A stretch of 64,000 bases of DNA from Osedax fenrisi (Eukaryota > Annelida > Polychaeta > Sabellida > Siboglinidae): contig OZ025244.1 in the NCBI GenBank assembly GCA_964019155.1, positions 50,923,969 through 50,987,968 of the forward strand, given 5' to 3'. Shown here piece by piece: positions 19,521 through 31,478 of this stretch; within the stretch, counting starts at the first letter, position 1; every line of letters begins with the position of its first letter. The position numbers were made by a program, and so were the translations under genes. The notes under the pieces were generated by a model, which searched no databases, was not told the DNA's origin, and worked only from the letters and a program-made list of their open reading frames with translations.

Positions 19521-20890
19521 CATTGGTTCCCAGACCTTTTTCTTCGGCGACACCTTTTTACGTTTTTGTTATATAAAACGATCCCTATACTTATAAGTAT
19601 AATTTTTTTTAAATTAAATATTTTAATAAATAAGTTTTTTTAGCTTTTTAAAATAAATGTATTAAAAATTTATAAAATATGTAATATATTATTTTTTAAA
19701 TAATGTGTATTTGTATTCGTGATACTAATTTATTAATATCTGTATGTGTTTCTGTTTACCTCATTTCTGGTTTGACTTCTAATTTATATATTTTTTTATT
19801 TTTCAAATTTAATAAATCTGAAAAGACCCTTTCACATAGATATGTGCTTGAAAAAGGTAAAATATATTTAATTAATCAATAAAATTAATATGGATAGGAT
19901 ATTTTTACCGAAATCCAAAAATGATATCCTAAAAAATCCTAGTTCTGTTGTTTTAAATTCGTGCTGCATCATTATGAGTTTACTTTGTTCCAGCTTATTC
20001 ATCGATATCTTTAATATCAGCATAAAACACGTTCATTCGCACTTCATCCGCGGATGTAGTGCTAATTATAAAGATGATTGTTAATTTCTGAAATATATAT
20101 TTTTAATTCATCTGAAAGATTAATTAATTTTATTTAGTTATCCAATTATATAATAAATGAATCTGAGATATTAATTTAGGCAAATATTTATTTTTTCCTA
20201 AATAAATAATTTATATATTATATCAGATTATAAAGTTTCAGAGTCTACGTATATTTATTCACATATTTTTTTGAATAACATATTTCTCAAATAACTCGAC
20301 TAAATGAAATTCACGATTTTTATTACTGTTTTCAAAATTGTTGATAAATATTCTGGAATAACTCGTGAAGCTAACGCTTGTCTATGAATTAATAAGTGTA
20401 TTCTGATTACTGTTGGTGATTTATCTTTGATAAGTTTAATTAATCATGATTTTATCAAATATATATGCATATATATGCATATATATGCATAACATACTTG
20501 GTGCTCCATCAGTACTCACCGAAATTAAGTTAATCCATTCTAAATCGTTAGAAATATAAAATTAATTTAATTTATCAAATACATCCACTCCTTAGTTTTC
20601 GTTGTAATTGCAATTAACCAATTGATGTTATTTGACTTCACAAATAATGTAAATTTAATAAAAAATATAATAAATGTAAATAAAAATATAAATTTAACCA
20701 TTTTGAGATCAGTAATTTATAAATGAATGTATATTTATAAATAAATGACGACGCTCCATTTAAGACATAATCATTACAAAAATGAATTGTTATTTATTTT
20801 AATGTTATACAATATATAAAATCACGCGACATCCAACAAAATGGCAGGCGACCCACTTGTGGATCGCGACCCCCAATGTAGGAACCACTG
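19521..20890 (-). mobile_element. hAT transposon (ZBED5/Charlie-like), decayed
   Basis: A 1,370-bp element with a terminal repeat of the CAGTGGTTCC type. The left end is CATTGGTTCCCAGACC and the right end, reverse complemented, is CAGTGGTTCCTACATT. A perfect 8-bp target duplication CTATAGTA flanks it. Subterminal sequence contains the typical GGCGACACC and GGTCGCGATCC-like strings. The coding strand is minus. Confidence 0.9.
19780..20640 (-). pseudogene. hAT transposase pseudogene
   Basis: Broken minus-strand frames preserve the landmarks of the ZBED5-like hAT transposase in the right order. INLISVSTDGAPSML lies at about 20,491-20,540 (usually C.DGAPSM), LLIHRQALASRVIPEYL at about 20,345-20,405, and IVNFI...SSYLRNMLFKKIC downstream. 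LPFSSTYLCERVFSDLLN at about 19,806-19,860 is the hAT dimerisation domain near the C-terminus, followed by YKLEVKPEMR. Stops and shifts separate these pieces and the N-terminal zinc finger is not seen. The element could not transpose on its own. Confidence 0.85.
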
Positions 20891-20899
20891 CTATAGTAG

Positions 20900-20979
20900 A
20901 CATTATATAAATAGTATATAAATTAATGTTAAAGTATTAATTAAAACTAATTAAATATTTACTTTTGAATATATATTCA

Positions 20980-21014
<35 letters not shown>

Positions 21015-21195
21015 GGATTCGCTCGTGTGATGGTTTTTCCGTTTTGTCGTTAGGATAAATGATAACACGAAGTTGGCCACAAATTTCATAATACTATATA
21101 CTTATATAATTTGAAATAAATAAAGGTATCGATAATATGTAGTGTATTTATTAATATTAATGTTTAAATATCTGGAGTAGGTAGGCCCTACCCTA
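20900..21195. other. TA array and AT-rich spacer
   Basis: (TA)n at about 20,980-21,003 and a short hairpin GTAGGTAGGCCCTACCCTAC at 21,178-21,197. No gene seen. Confidence 0.5.
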
Positions 21196-21199
21196 CCTA

Positions 21200-21510
21200 C
21201 TGTTAATATATTTATAAATTTTAAATAATGTAATAAGTAATTCGATATACTGAATTACTAATTTAATACGAATTTGGACCTATAAATAGGAGCCACTTAA
21301 CCTCGTCAAGATATCGTATACTAAGTGGTTTTTGACTCACATGGGAAACTGTACCATGTGAGAATTACTGGAATTTCAACCTCAAAGTTTTATATTATTA
21401 GTGCGTTTTTCTTTGTATTCGAGTAAGCTGAAGTATTTCCGGGAGAATTTTTATTTCTTGTTTATAGTTATCTAATAAAAGTACTATATTCGTATCTGAT
21501 ATGTATACAT
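21200..21510 (+). promoter_or_regulatory. Promoter-like block, possible solo LTR
   Basis: CCTATAAATAGG near 21,280 is a good TATA box. About 190 bases later comes CTAATAAAAGT, a possible poly(A) signal. The block starts TGTTAATATA and can be closed at TGTATACA, giving LTR-like ends, but I found no matching second copy and no clear target duplication. A lone cellular promoter is the alternative. Confidence 0.3.
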
Positions 21511-21789
21511 ATCTAAAAATCGCGTTTCACTTATATCATATGACGTATACAATGGAGGTTTCATAATATCGTCAAGAATTTTCATAGATGGTTATTCAAC
21601 TTAATTCTACCAAGGATAATGCGTGCTTTGGTGGGCGGTTCGATATTTTCATTTATTTTCTCTGTTATTTGCCTTATTTGCTGTTTCGATGCTTGATATC
21701 TTTAAATAATATATTCCTTATTTCCTGTTTTCGAAAGAATGTCGTATGTCTTTGTTAAATTCACAATTAAATTTTCAAGTGTTAATTTG

Positions 21790-21859
21790 TAAAGTGCAGA
21801 GGTCAACAATTCCTATCAAGAGAGAAAGGCGCGACTGTTACTCATACGATGAACGTCGT

Positions 21860-21860
<1 letters not shown>
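21790..21860 (+). pseudogene. Short coding-like fragment, paired with 25,040-25,105
   Basis: The plus strand reads VQRSTIPIKRERRDCYSYDE and then RR and stop. A related stretch at 25,040-25,105 reads VVQRSRIPI and then, after a shift, RDSYSHDEWRA. The two are separated by 3.3 kb and both are less AT-rich than their surroundings and followed by (TA)n. They look like remnants of one duplicated coding sequence of unknown identity. Confidence 0.4.
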
Positions 21861-21906
<46 letters not shown>

Positions 21907-21963
21907 GAAACCTATGTATTCATAAAAAGAACATGTTTCGATAGTTATTACATTTTTATTTAC

Positions 21964-22010
<47 letters not shown>

Positions 22011-22479
22011 GTATCTATATATATATATATATATATAAATATTAAACTATAAGGGTAATTGTCTCGACAAGCAGCAATGCTTCTATAGAAGTACCTGGTA
22101 CATGAAGTACAAGTTCCTGGGTAATTGTATACAATTACCCAGGTACTTGTACCTAAATCTGATAATAATAATAAAAATATATATTTTTTTTGTTATATAA
22201 CTTGAGATCATTTACATATTATTTATCAAACTATATATAAATAAATAGTTTGGTAGAATCCATATATTTAAATAAAAATATAATTAAGTGATTTAATTAA
22301 GATATGTTCTTTTCATTATATAAATTAAGATCCATTCTTCTTTCTGGAACTAAGATAACATCAGTAGGTACCTACCGTATATCCTAATTTGTTTATCAAT
22401 AATAATATATTAGGATACGTCATTATAAGTAATAGTATAATTAGGATATTTATTATTGAACTATCAGATTTACTATATT
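21861..22479. repeat. TA arrays and small dispersed repeat
   Basis: (TA)n at 21,861-21,901, 21,967-22,004 and 22,016-22,036. Then 22,052-22,155 matches the repeat at 988-1,060 (GGGTAATTGTCTCGACAAGC) and contains a hairpin built on GTACAAGTTCCTGGGTAATT and its complement. Confidence 0.65.
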
Positions 22480-22612
22480 TAAGGATACTTACATAGAAAT
22501 CCAGTAGAAACATTTCACGAGGGAACTTTGAAAACTTCTGGGGAGAAGTGCAAAATGAAACTATAAGAGTACCAAATACAATATATATACAGCGATAATA
22601 TTAAGACCTAAT
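22480..22612 (+). repeat. Dispersed repeat paired with 18,118-18,265
   Basis: Second copy of the repeat described at 18,118; it differs by small indels and reads PVETFHEGTLKTSGEKCKMK in one frame. Confidence 0.65.
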
Positions 22613-22852
22613 ATAACTTAAATATGTAATATATATTAATATAAAAAATACCTATAACAATTTATTTTTTATTTTTTATTTTTAATACGTAAATAATTCC
22701 TTGATTTTTATATATATATATATTATATAACTTGTACCAATATATATATATATAACTACAGTAAGTGCCAAATATGGGTATCAGAAAATAAACTAAACAT
22801 ATTTTATATGATATATATAACCTATATCCATAAAAGAACATATATCGATTAT

Positions 22853-22907
<55 letters not shown>

Positions 22908-23104
22908 CAGTTACATAGTTTTACACGGTTAAATGTGTAAATACAAATATAATAACTATCGATAAATTTTCTTTTATGAATATATAGGTTATATGAAATA
23001 TATACTATATATATATATAAAACATATATATATATATATATATAATATACTCATAAAAGAACAGTTATCGATAGTTATATTTACACATTTATATATATAA
23101 TAAT
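22613..23104. other. TA-rich spacer
   Basis: Several (TA)n runs, the longest at 22,855-22,900. An imperfect inverted duplication around them carries AAAAGAACATATATCGAT on one side and ATCGATAAATTTTCTTTTAT on the other. No gene seen. Confidence 0.5.
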
Positions 23105-24540
23105 AATATCCAATTCAGTTGATGACCGAGATCAAAAACCCAGGTATTGTAAAGTGTTATATTGAACTTATCGAGATAACAACCTGCTCTTTGTAATGAT
23201 AGAATTAATACAAAACGATTACATATAAATATTATAAATATTTTATAATTCTATTTCATTTATAAGTTTCTATCTCATAAAAAAGCAATACAATAAAATT
23301 AAATTGTACTCTCAATACCAAGATATCATCATGTATATAATAATAAAATATAAAAATATATAATAAATATTTAAAAAATGTAAAAAGCTTCTAAAATAAT
23401 AAATAAGTTAAACTATAAAATATCAAAGAAATCGAAAGATAAAAATAAGGCTACAAAGATATAAAATATCAAATAATACGAACAATTTAAAAGAGCTCTA
23501 AAAAAAGAAATATGACTATTTAACTAAAATAACAAATAATACAGATAAGCAGGTGCAAGTGATTAGATATAATTATTTAAAAGCATGTTTTTAATGTGAA
23601 TTCTAAAAGTATTCAAATTCGTTAAAGATGATATGGTTTCAATTAAATAATTCCATAAATATGCGACTTTGTAACGAATACTAAATTGCTCATGATCAAA
23701 TCTTATGTTTGGTATTAAGAATGGTATATTCTATTAAACCGAAAAGTATAAAAGGAGCAATTATGGATAAACAACTTACAAATTGAACTATGCAAATAAT
23801 GCTTATATATTATATAAATATATTCTAAATATATATTTATAAATAGATATATGTATTATATCTATAAATTTAAGAATGTCATTTCTTAAAAAAATGTAAT
23901 CAATATTTCTTGTGTTATCAAGTTTATATATTCATCTCGTGCATTTATTTTATAAAATGTAGATGAATTTTATATTGCTTGGGTAAGTACTCACCATATA
24001 ATAAAACAATAATTAATATGACTATGAACAAAATAAAAATAAAGCATAACTAAAGTATTAATATTAAATTTATATTTATATATATGTAGTAAATTAAGTC
24101 CATAGTAAATGTACTAGACTTAAGTCTATTTTTAATATTATTTATTTGCATTTTCCAATTACGATTTTCCTCAATTAAAATACCAAGGAATTTAAAATTA
24201 GTTGATTGTTTTATGACTATATTTTTTATGTTCAATTTATGTTTAACTCTTGTGAGATGGAATAAAATTAGTTTTGTTTTATCAATATTAAGAAATAGAT
24301 TATTACCGAAAACCTATCACTAGAGTAGAATTTATTTCATTTTCTAGATAATTTTCAACATTTAAATGATGATACCTAAATGTTAAAGTGGTAACGTCAG
24401 CAAAAAAGAGTAAAATTGCACTTTTTATTTATACTAGGTAAATCATTTGTATACATTAAAAATAATAGGTCAACCTATAGGTTACTTTTTTGGTACCAGT
24501 ATACTGGTCTCAAAACTGAACCTTTTGGTAAACATATATA
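23105..24540 (-). pseudogene. LINE-C relic (L2/CR1-like) with 3' untranslated region
   Basis: The minus strand holds scattered RT motifs. GSVLRPV and LLFLMYTNDLPSI lie near 24,430-24,520. FFADVTTLT follows at about 24,390, where the second Asp of FADD is replaced by Val. NFKFLGILIEENRNWKMQIN is at 24,140-24,200, and a C-terminal RYKVAYLWNYLIETI with FRIHIKNMLLNNYI is at 23,580-23,690. The 3' untranslated part, 23,105-23,550, recurs at 46,268-46,828. The catalytic box is damaged and frames are broken. Confidence 0.78.
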
Positions 24541-24678
24541 TATATATATATATATATTTAGTTTATTTTCTGAAACACCCATATGTGGCGTTTACTGGAG
24601 TTTTCTACTCCGTACAGTTCCAAGAAACACCCCATAGTTTGTAAAGATTTATTTACGCGCTCTATTAGATAACTGTTT
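24541..24678. other. Junction region, less AT-rich
   Basis: After a short (TA)n, TGTTTCAGAAAATAAACTAA and GGGTGTTTCTTGGAACTGTA (minus strand) give way to a mixed-composition stretch leading into the frame at 24,679. Nothing certain. Confidence 0.35.
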
Positions 24679-24954
24679 GTGGTACCTCTGAAACAACAAC
24701 AACAACAACACATTGTAATACCTTTACGAAGTGTGCAGCGTGCTTTCAATCAACCTGACAATTGGGAATATGTATTGCAATCTAAAATGTCTGATTTAGT
24801 TACGCCTAAAGCCATGCTGACGACGAAGACGACTAACTCACGCGTTAAACTCACACGTACCCTAACCCTCACTAGAATAAAGAAAACATCAGCAGCATCG
24901 AGATGTGGGCAAGACAATTTCCGACAAACTCGATTTGTAGAGTTGAAGATGTAA
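24679..24954 (+). CDS. Hypothetical 91-codon frame, possible exon
   Basis: The first codon is a GTG/ATG-like start in a frame with a CAA repeat (five Gln). It continues through NWEYVLQSKMSDLVTPKAML and ends at a TAA inside GATGTAAGTAA. That end coincides with a perfect consensus splice donor (GTAAGT at 24,951), so the real exon could end there. The region 24,640-25,100 is clearly less AT-rich than its neighbours, and codon use looks plausible. It also contains CCCTAACCCTCAC, telomere-like only by chance. I do not recognise the protein; it could equally be a piece of an old mobile element. Confidence 0.3.
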   Translation: MVPLKQQQQQHIVIPLRSVQRAFNQPDNWEYVLQSKMSDLVTPKAMLTTKTTNSRVKLTRTLTLTRIKKTSAASRCGQDNFRQTRFVELKM

Positions 24955-25039
24955 GTAAAACTATCGCGAAGAAGAAATCTTCCCTAGCGACCGTTAACCG
25001 CAGCTCTAAATACGGATTCATAGATTACGAGATTACCTT

Positions 25040-25105
25040 GCCGGTGGTGCAGAGATCAAGAATACCAATCACGTGACAGCTACTCGCACGACGAATGGCG
25101 CGCAG
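25040..25105 (+). pseudogene. Short coding-like fragment, paired with 21,790-21,860
   Basis: Reads VVQRSRIPI and, one frame over, RDSYSHDEWRA, matching the fragment at 21.8 kb. GC-rich compared with its surroundings and cut off by a (TA)n array. Confidence 0.35.
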
Positions 25106-25119
25106 TATATATATATATG

Positions 25120-25160
<41 letters not shown>

Positions 25161-25257
25161 AATGTAAATGTATATATTTATAAACATTTTATTTACAAAT
25201 TTAAAAAGTAATATTATAAATCTAATTTCATAGTTAAATGTATATAAATGTATGCAC

Positions 25258-25259
<2 letters not shown>

Positions 25260-25321
<62 letters not shown>
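25260..25321. repeat. (TA)n microsatellite
   Basis: Pure TA array; a smaller one with TG interruptions is at 25,107-25,157. Confidence 0.9.
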
Positions 25322-25323
<2 letters not shown>

Positions 25324-25325
25324 GT

Positions 25326-26600
25326 GTTACAAATGAGTTAGTTTCTCATATTGTAGCTAAATATATTCTATTATAATTTGTATGACGTATATGTCATAAT
25401 ATATATTATATATATAAATACATAATATGTGGGATTTAATCTCCCATCACTTGAATGTATATGTTTGTATAGCCTATATATTTGAATAAGAGAATGATAT
25501 TATAAAACGTATTACTATTTTCAACAGAATGTATTATGGCTATACATATAAAATAACATGTATACATACATTATATTGACTGCTAGAACAATAGATGTAT
25601 GTTTATATACACATAGGTAAATTAGAAATAAAGACAACAGTTTCAAATTATCTAACCAGCTATAGTTAGAGCTAACACTACTAATATATTACTATTGACA
25701 TATGTTTCTATGTATATATTGGGAACATCTCTATAGAAGCTATATATCTATAGCCTAACTATTTAAATGCACACGCCTGCGATAGAGGATGAGGTATAGC
25801 TCACCTTAAATAGTAGGCATGCGAGTTATATATAATGTATTATTAACTATAGTGTATATTGCAATAGTTAACCTTGTTAAGTTTACCATAACGAGTCATA
25901 TAAATATAATATTTTCTTTAATAACATTTTTAATAACATCGAATATAAATAAACTATGTGAAATAATCAAAATAGTAATATTATGTGTACTGATTACAAT
26001 AAATTATAATAACCTCGTTATTGACCTTGACCTCTTATATCTTACGTTATGAATCATAACTTATGATTCATATATGATTCATGTGTTATGAATAACTTAT
26101 GATTCATCAATAACAGGTGTATTATCCTAGCGGCATTCCATCGTCACGATGATCATAATCGTATTTAACATTTCGCCGTATACATTGCTAATCCTAATTC
26201 ACTTTTAAATATATACATAATAAATGTTTCATAATATTTTATAATTTGTTGTTGTTAAATAAAAATATTTAGGTCAAATATATGTCATACATTCTTAACA
26301 TATCTACTTTCACAACCTATAATAATTATTCATAGTATTTATATGCATAGGATTACTTGTATCATTACTCAATATCTAATAGGATATTATCTATAGATTT
26401 CATATTATATAGGCAGTATATACTCCCAAAAATCTCATGGTTGTTGTAGTTGTTGTTATTTCCTGAATATCCTGAAATAGGCTGAATATGTGTTAACTTA
26501 CATAGAGTAATTGATGACTTATTTAAAAACTAATTTAATTGTAAAAGTATTATAGTGTGACATAATAAATAAATAAAATACTCATAGTCATAGATAGAGG
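25326..26600. other. AT-rich, no gene seen
   Basis: No recognisable gene. Short repeats of TTATGATTCAT lie at 26,050-26,110. The hydrophobic 77-codon frame at 25,819-26,052 is probably a by-product of AT-richness. Confidence 0.5.
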
Positions 26601-26604
26601 TATA

Positions 26605-27509
26605 GGGGAAAGTAACCGAATACGGACAGTGCCCGAATACGGACACTCTCGGTATCTCAGAAACCATAAATCCTACAAAAAAATATTTAATTAATAAAAT
26701 ATTCATAATCATATAAATAGTCTAAAAAAGTATTTTTTATTTTTTTATTATTCAAAATATTGCTGATATATCCAATAAACTGATTTTTTTATTACGATTT
26801 TAAATTTATCAAAAAAAAATTCAAATTAAAACCTTCTCAAGTATATATAAATGTATTAATATAAAATATAATAATATATTATTAAAAACTAAAGCATTCT
26901 AAAAATTGTATTTTTAATTTCTATATTTGTTATCAAATAATCATTAAGTTATAAACATATATCTAGATGTCATAAAAGTTCCTAATACGGACACTCTAAA
27001 TGTCTTAATACGGACACCCTATAACCAATAAACGCACAGCGTATGAACTATTCTGATTTTCATAAAAATCGCGTGCGTTATAATATGAATACTACCAATA
27101 AAGCCAATTCTAAAAAAAATATTATTTAGACACTTAGATTGTATTATTAATTAAAAAATAATAAAAATAAATAAAATATTAACTAATTAAATTACAATAT
27201 ATTTTTCATAAAATTAATTATAAATAACGTAATTGTAATTTGTCTGATTGATTCATCAATAGTATATAATTTATCTAGTGGTATATAGGGTGTCCGTATT
27301 ATAACACAGGGTCTCCGTATTCGGACATGGGTACCGAATACGGACACCCCAGTTATCTATGGAATTAAAAGATTAAATAAAATTTTAAAATTACAATAAT
27401 ATCTATAATCATATAATATGAATATATTGTAATTTTTGAATAAAAATAATGAGTCATAAAAAGTTAAGTCCATTTATTGTTAAAGTGCCCGTATTAGGTT
27501 ACTTTCCCC
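26605..27509 (-). mobile_element. F1 MITE, inverted copy
   Basis: 905 bp between TA dinucleotides (26,603-26,604 and 27,510-27,511). Terminal inverted repeats are GGGGAAAGTAACCGAATACG and, at the other end reverse complemented, GGGGAAAGTAACCTAATACG. Iteron clusters lie at the left end, at 26,985-27,020 and at 27,287-27,350. The last holds the hairpin with GGTACC at its centre. It is inverted relative to the copies at 1.8 and 54.2 kb and lacks the LINE tail found in copy A. No open frame. Confidence 0.85.
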
Positions 27510-27511
27510 TA

Positions 27512-27514
<3 letters not shown>

Positions 27515-27582
<68 letters not shown>
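27515..27582. repeat. (TA)n microsatellite
   Basis: Pure TA array next to the F1 MITE. Confidence 0.9.
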
Positions 27583-27584
<2 letters not shown>

Positions 27585-27664
27585 AATATAGGTGATAGTA
27601 GGTTACATGGTGGATTATGTAGTGAACCTAGTTGATAAAGGTAATCAGGTTGTTTAGTTATAAC

Positions 27665-28179
27665 TAGAGATGTAAATGATGATCAAATCTAAATCATGAT
27701 GCAGTCTCAGTCTCACTTACCTAAAGTATCAACTAGGCTCGGGCTCGTTTTGTTAGAATCTCGGCTCGCTTGGCTAGAGTCTCGGCTCGGCTTGGGATCG
27801 TTTTTTTTCCGAAAATGAAAGTCTCGGCTCGGCATAAATAATCAAAAATATCAGTTCGGCATCAAAAAGCTCGGTATTATTTACACCACTTGATGACATT
27901 TACATTATTATTCACTGAATCGCGAAGTTGGAGCAGATTATTTTTTTTTAATTTATGTAAATAATGTAAAAGCATCATTTCAACTCGGTAATGTTTTGTA
28001 AAAGTCTCAACTCGGTTCGGGCTCGTTTGGCTAGAGTCTCGGTTCGGCTCGGGCTCGTTCGGCTAGAGTCTCGGCTCGGACTGAGCTCGTTTTTTATCCG
28101 AAAATGAAAGTCTCGGCTCGGCATCAAAAACCAACAGTCTCGGTTCGGCATCAAAAGCTCGGCATCATTTACATCCCTA
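27665..28179. mobile_element. hAT-type MITE with 8-bp target duplication
   Basis: A 515-bp element, TAGAGATGTAAATGATG at the left and CATCATTTACATCCCTA at the right, flanked by GTTATAAC at 27,657-27,664 and 28,180-28,187. The start (T/C)AGRGATGTAAATG and 8-bp duplication are hAT-like. The interior is unusual: many copies of CTCGGCTCGG and GGCTCGTTTGGCTAGAGTCT in two similar halves, split by an AT-rich middle that itself carries an internal end-like sequence (GGTATTATTTACACC). No coding capacity. Confidence 0.85.
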
Positions 28180-28229
28180 GTTATAACTATAGTTAGTATA
28201 ACTATATATATAGTATAGCGGAATTCAGA

Positions 28230-29060
28230 ATGAATAGTAATTTAAGTTGAACACATTTTATTGAGGATAGTCAGTTAATTCATATTCGTAGGTCAGTGAT
28301 GCATATGCAGTTGATATCAGTGGTGCATGCTTGTTGTGTAATTAGTTTCCTTTAGTCGGTGTATTTGTCTAAGGGTTATGTTAGTTAAATGGTGGATAGT
28401 TGTAAAGTATTTATTGTGGGACGAAAATAGGATAGGTTTGCAGTATACTGTTATAACATAACTGTATAGTCGATATATAAATAAAGTCGTAAATAGTTAT
28501 TTGTGAACCAGTTATTAATAGTAGTAAGACAGGATTGAAGGTGGATTTAGGATGATATATCTACAACTATAGTTGACAATTGGCGTGAATTTCAATTTCG
28601 TCAGCATAAATGGTGTACTTGACTGATGGAAAGAATTAATTAATTTGCTAATGGGGAGTGCACCCATGGGTTGCACAATAGTAAAGGGGAGAGGGGTATT
28701 CTTTGAGGTATATCTCAAAGAGGACTCTGCGTTTGGAATTTAATTATTTATTTATGTTAGTGTTATAGATTATATTAGTAATGTAGTTGGAAAACCAGAG
28801 TAGTACAGTATTATAAAGTCTAATTAGTTTTAGTATATAGATACGTAGATAGGTTAACTTTGTAAAATGCTGAAGAGAGGTCGAGAAGTAGTATACAGCT
28901 ATAGACTGTGTTTGTGTTTGGAACCTAGCTGTGTTTGGAAGTCGTTGTCTAGTGATTTTAGTAGGTAGTCGAGTAAGGTTAGTATAGTCGTTTCTGAACT
29001 ATAGAGTTTTCTGAAGGCGCTTCGCTGAGGGTCACGTATATTGTTGGCAACGAGATAGGA
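28230..29060 (-). pseudogene. LINE-D relic (L2/CR1-like RT)
   Basis: Minus-strand RT pieces in order: QSAFRKLYSSETTILTLLDY at about 28,960-29,020 (usually QSAYR..HSTETALL), LLLDLSSAFYKVN near 28,850-28,880 (LDLSAAFDTV), LFEIYLKEYPS near 28,690-28,720, and YTIYADEIEIH near 28,600-28,620, where YADD reads YADE. Frames are broken and the 3' end is not clear. It is a different family from LINE-A. Confidence 0.78.
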
Positions 29061-30174
29061 GATTAGTTGTTAGTAAATACTTTCTCAGCAGTTATAATAT
29101 AAGGTATAACATTTTTATTAATATTGCCTATTAGCAACACGTTCATTATAATACACATACACGCGCGTATATTATCACTCAGTAGCACACACGAGAGATT
29201 GGTACTATAGTATCCTAACATTTATTTAAATCTATACAATTATTAATACCGTGAAATATTATCGAAATCAGAATTATCATTATATATCAATGGAAACATA
29301 GGTAATAGTTACTTTGTAACTTTATAACTACCAATACACATGGGTAGGTAGTACCTACCTACTAGGTACTCTATATGTAGATACACATATACCTATACAA
29401 GTAAGCCTATAGTAGGTATCCTACTTATATATGTAAGTAATATATATGTAAATATATAAGTATAATTATACACCTAAATAATAACCTGGAAACTGATATC
29501 CTCCTTCTGATCAGATCCATAATATAAACAATCATTTTTTATAGAATTTGTTTCATTTGTAAACAATGGTAATTTAAAATATATTACAAATAAAATGTTA
29601 ACAAAATAAATGCATATATTTTGTAATAATATATTTTATAATAACAAAAACTTGATAATATTTAACAATACACTATAGTTTATATATGTATTTACATAGG
29701 AGTGAATCTATACATTAGAGCGAATCATTACATCTCAGCATATACGTCCAATACCTCCTATATGCGAATTTTAGATTAGTTTAATTGTTGTTGACCATTT
29801 GGTTCTTTTATAGGATGAGCCTAATTTACAGAAATAATACAAATATTACTATTATCACTCTACCGGTTCAAATCAAATACACAACAATATATAAATGGAT
29901 ACAATGATTATATATAAAAGATTTAATATGTCTTCGAGTAATAAGTTAATATCCTACTATTGTTAGTCCAGGTCTAGTGTTAATAGAGAAATATATAATG
30001 ACGCTTTCTGTCATTAGTTCAAGTGGGTGATAAGGTAGGTATTTCAAGCTGAATATTTAATATTAATGTTACTCAATACTATCCAGTCAATAGGCACGTC
30101 GAATAAGACATTAACGAGGTAACATTTTAGAATCATGAAGATTCAAGTCTCTTTTAAATCGATTAGCCTAGAAT

Positions 30175-30177
<3 letters not shown>
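29061..30177. other. AT-rich, no gene seen
   Basis: Contains a local cluster of GTAGGTA/TACCTAC motifs at 29,340-29,420. No gene or element ends recognised. Confidence 0.45.

Positions 30178-30219
<42 letters not shown>
30178..30219. repeat. (TA)n microsatellite
   Basis: TA array; the minus-strand frame crossing it is an artefact. Confidence 0.85.
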
Positions 30220-30221
<2 letters not shown>

Positions 30222-31355
30222 GAATGAATGAATTCAGTTTATAGATAATGACTAAGTAAGAATCAGTGAAAGCGATTAGCTTATTTAATTCGATATCTCC
30301 TAACAGTCTTGTAATGTCATATTTCATCATCTTCATTCGTATAAAATACAATAAAATTACATAAAAATGGATATTAAAATAAACAATAAATACAAATATT
30401 AAGAAAGAATAAAACAAACCTAAAACAAATATGTTATTCCCATGTTAGCATCTAAAACAAAGTATAATATATAATTAATAAATTGTTCATAATTGTAATA
30501 TAATATTTATAAAGAATCTAAATATTTGTATAACATAGTTTATTTCAATTTTAATAATATTTATAGGTAAATATATTAATACTGTTTTTTATTATTTTAA
30601 TACTTTTAATTTTGAATACTGTTTAATTAATTTTGTTATTAATTATGTAAAATTTAATACTGTTTTTTTAATACTAATTTGCAATACAGTTGTTTTATTG
30701 TTGTCGTATAGTTATATAATGTAAAATATATATATATATATAAAAAAATATATATATATATATATATATACATATATATTAGTGATCTAAAACAAGCCGA
30801 GTTTTTCGAGCTGACCCGGGTTAGTGAACGGCTCGAAAAGAATTACATAATTTCGCGTAAGTGTTATAGTTTTCCTTAGAAAAATCTTTGATATTAAATT
30901 AATAATGTACTATTATTACAGATGTTAAAGAGATAAGTATTGCATTAGTTTTTTGTTTCGTATTATTATAGGTGTATTTTATTTGATATTAATATTTTTG
31001 GTTTGTAATATATTTAAATATATAATTTATATATTATACTGTATGATTAATAATATATTACTATTTCAGGTTATAAAATTATGAAAAATACAATTAATTT
31101 AAAGTTGATATAGAATATTGCCAATAGATGCCTTCACTTAAAAATTTATTTCATTTCTAATTTATTTTATTTTGAAGCTATATTTATTTATATTTTCGAT
31201 TATTTGTGGATTATTTTTACAGTAACTATAACACATTTTAATTTCTTTAATTTTAAATTTCGTATTATTCTTTATTTATTTCAATACATATATTATCTTT
31301 AGCAAATAATTATACTTTCAATTATAAATATCGACTATATACTTACTTAAATAAA
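30220..31355. other. AT-rich spacer with a small GC-rich patch
   Basis: Mostly AT-rich. At 30,782-30,845 a patch (AAGCCGAGTTTTTCGAGCTG, then GGCTCGAAAAG) resembles the CTCGG-rich interior of the hAT MITE at 27.7 kb, but no paired end or target duplication was found. Confidence 0.4.
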
Positions 31356-31359
31356 ATAT

Positions 31360-31442
31360 CAATCATTAATAATAATAATAATAATAAAAAAGAAGAAGAA
31401 TAATAATACATGATAATCATAATAAATACTAATAATAAATAC

Positions 31443-31478
<36 letters not shown>

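Noticed and set aside
24840..24870. CCCTAACCCTCACTAG as telomeric repeat
   Set aside because: Only one and a half units; not an array.
25819..26052. 77-codon hydrophobic frame
   Set aside because: Could look like a membrane protein, but its composition is what AT-rich DNA gives by chance, and there is no start context or neighbour support.
30782..30845. Second hAT MITE
   Set aside because: Similar CTCG-rich strings but no paired terminus or 8-bp duplication found.
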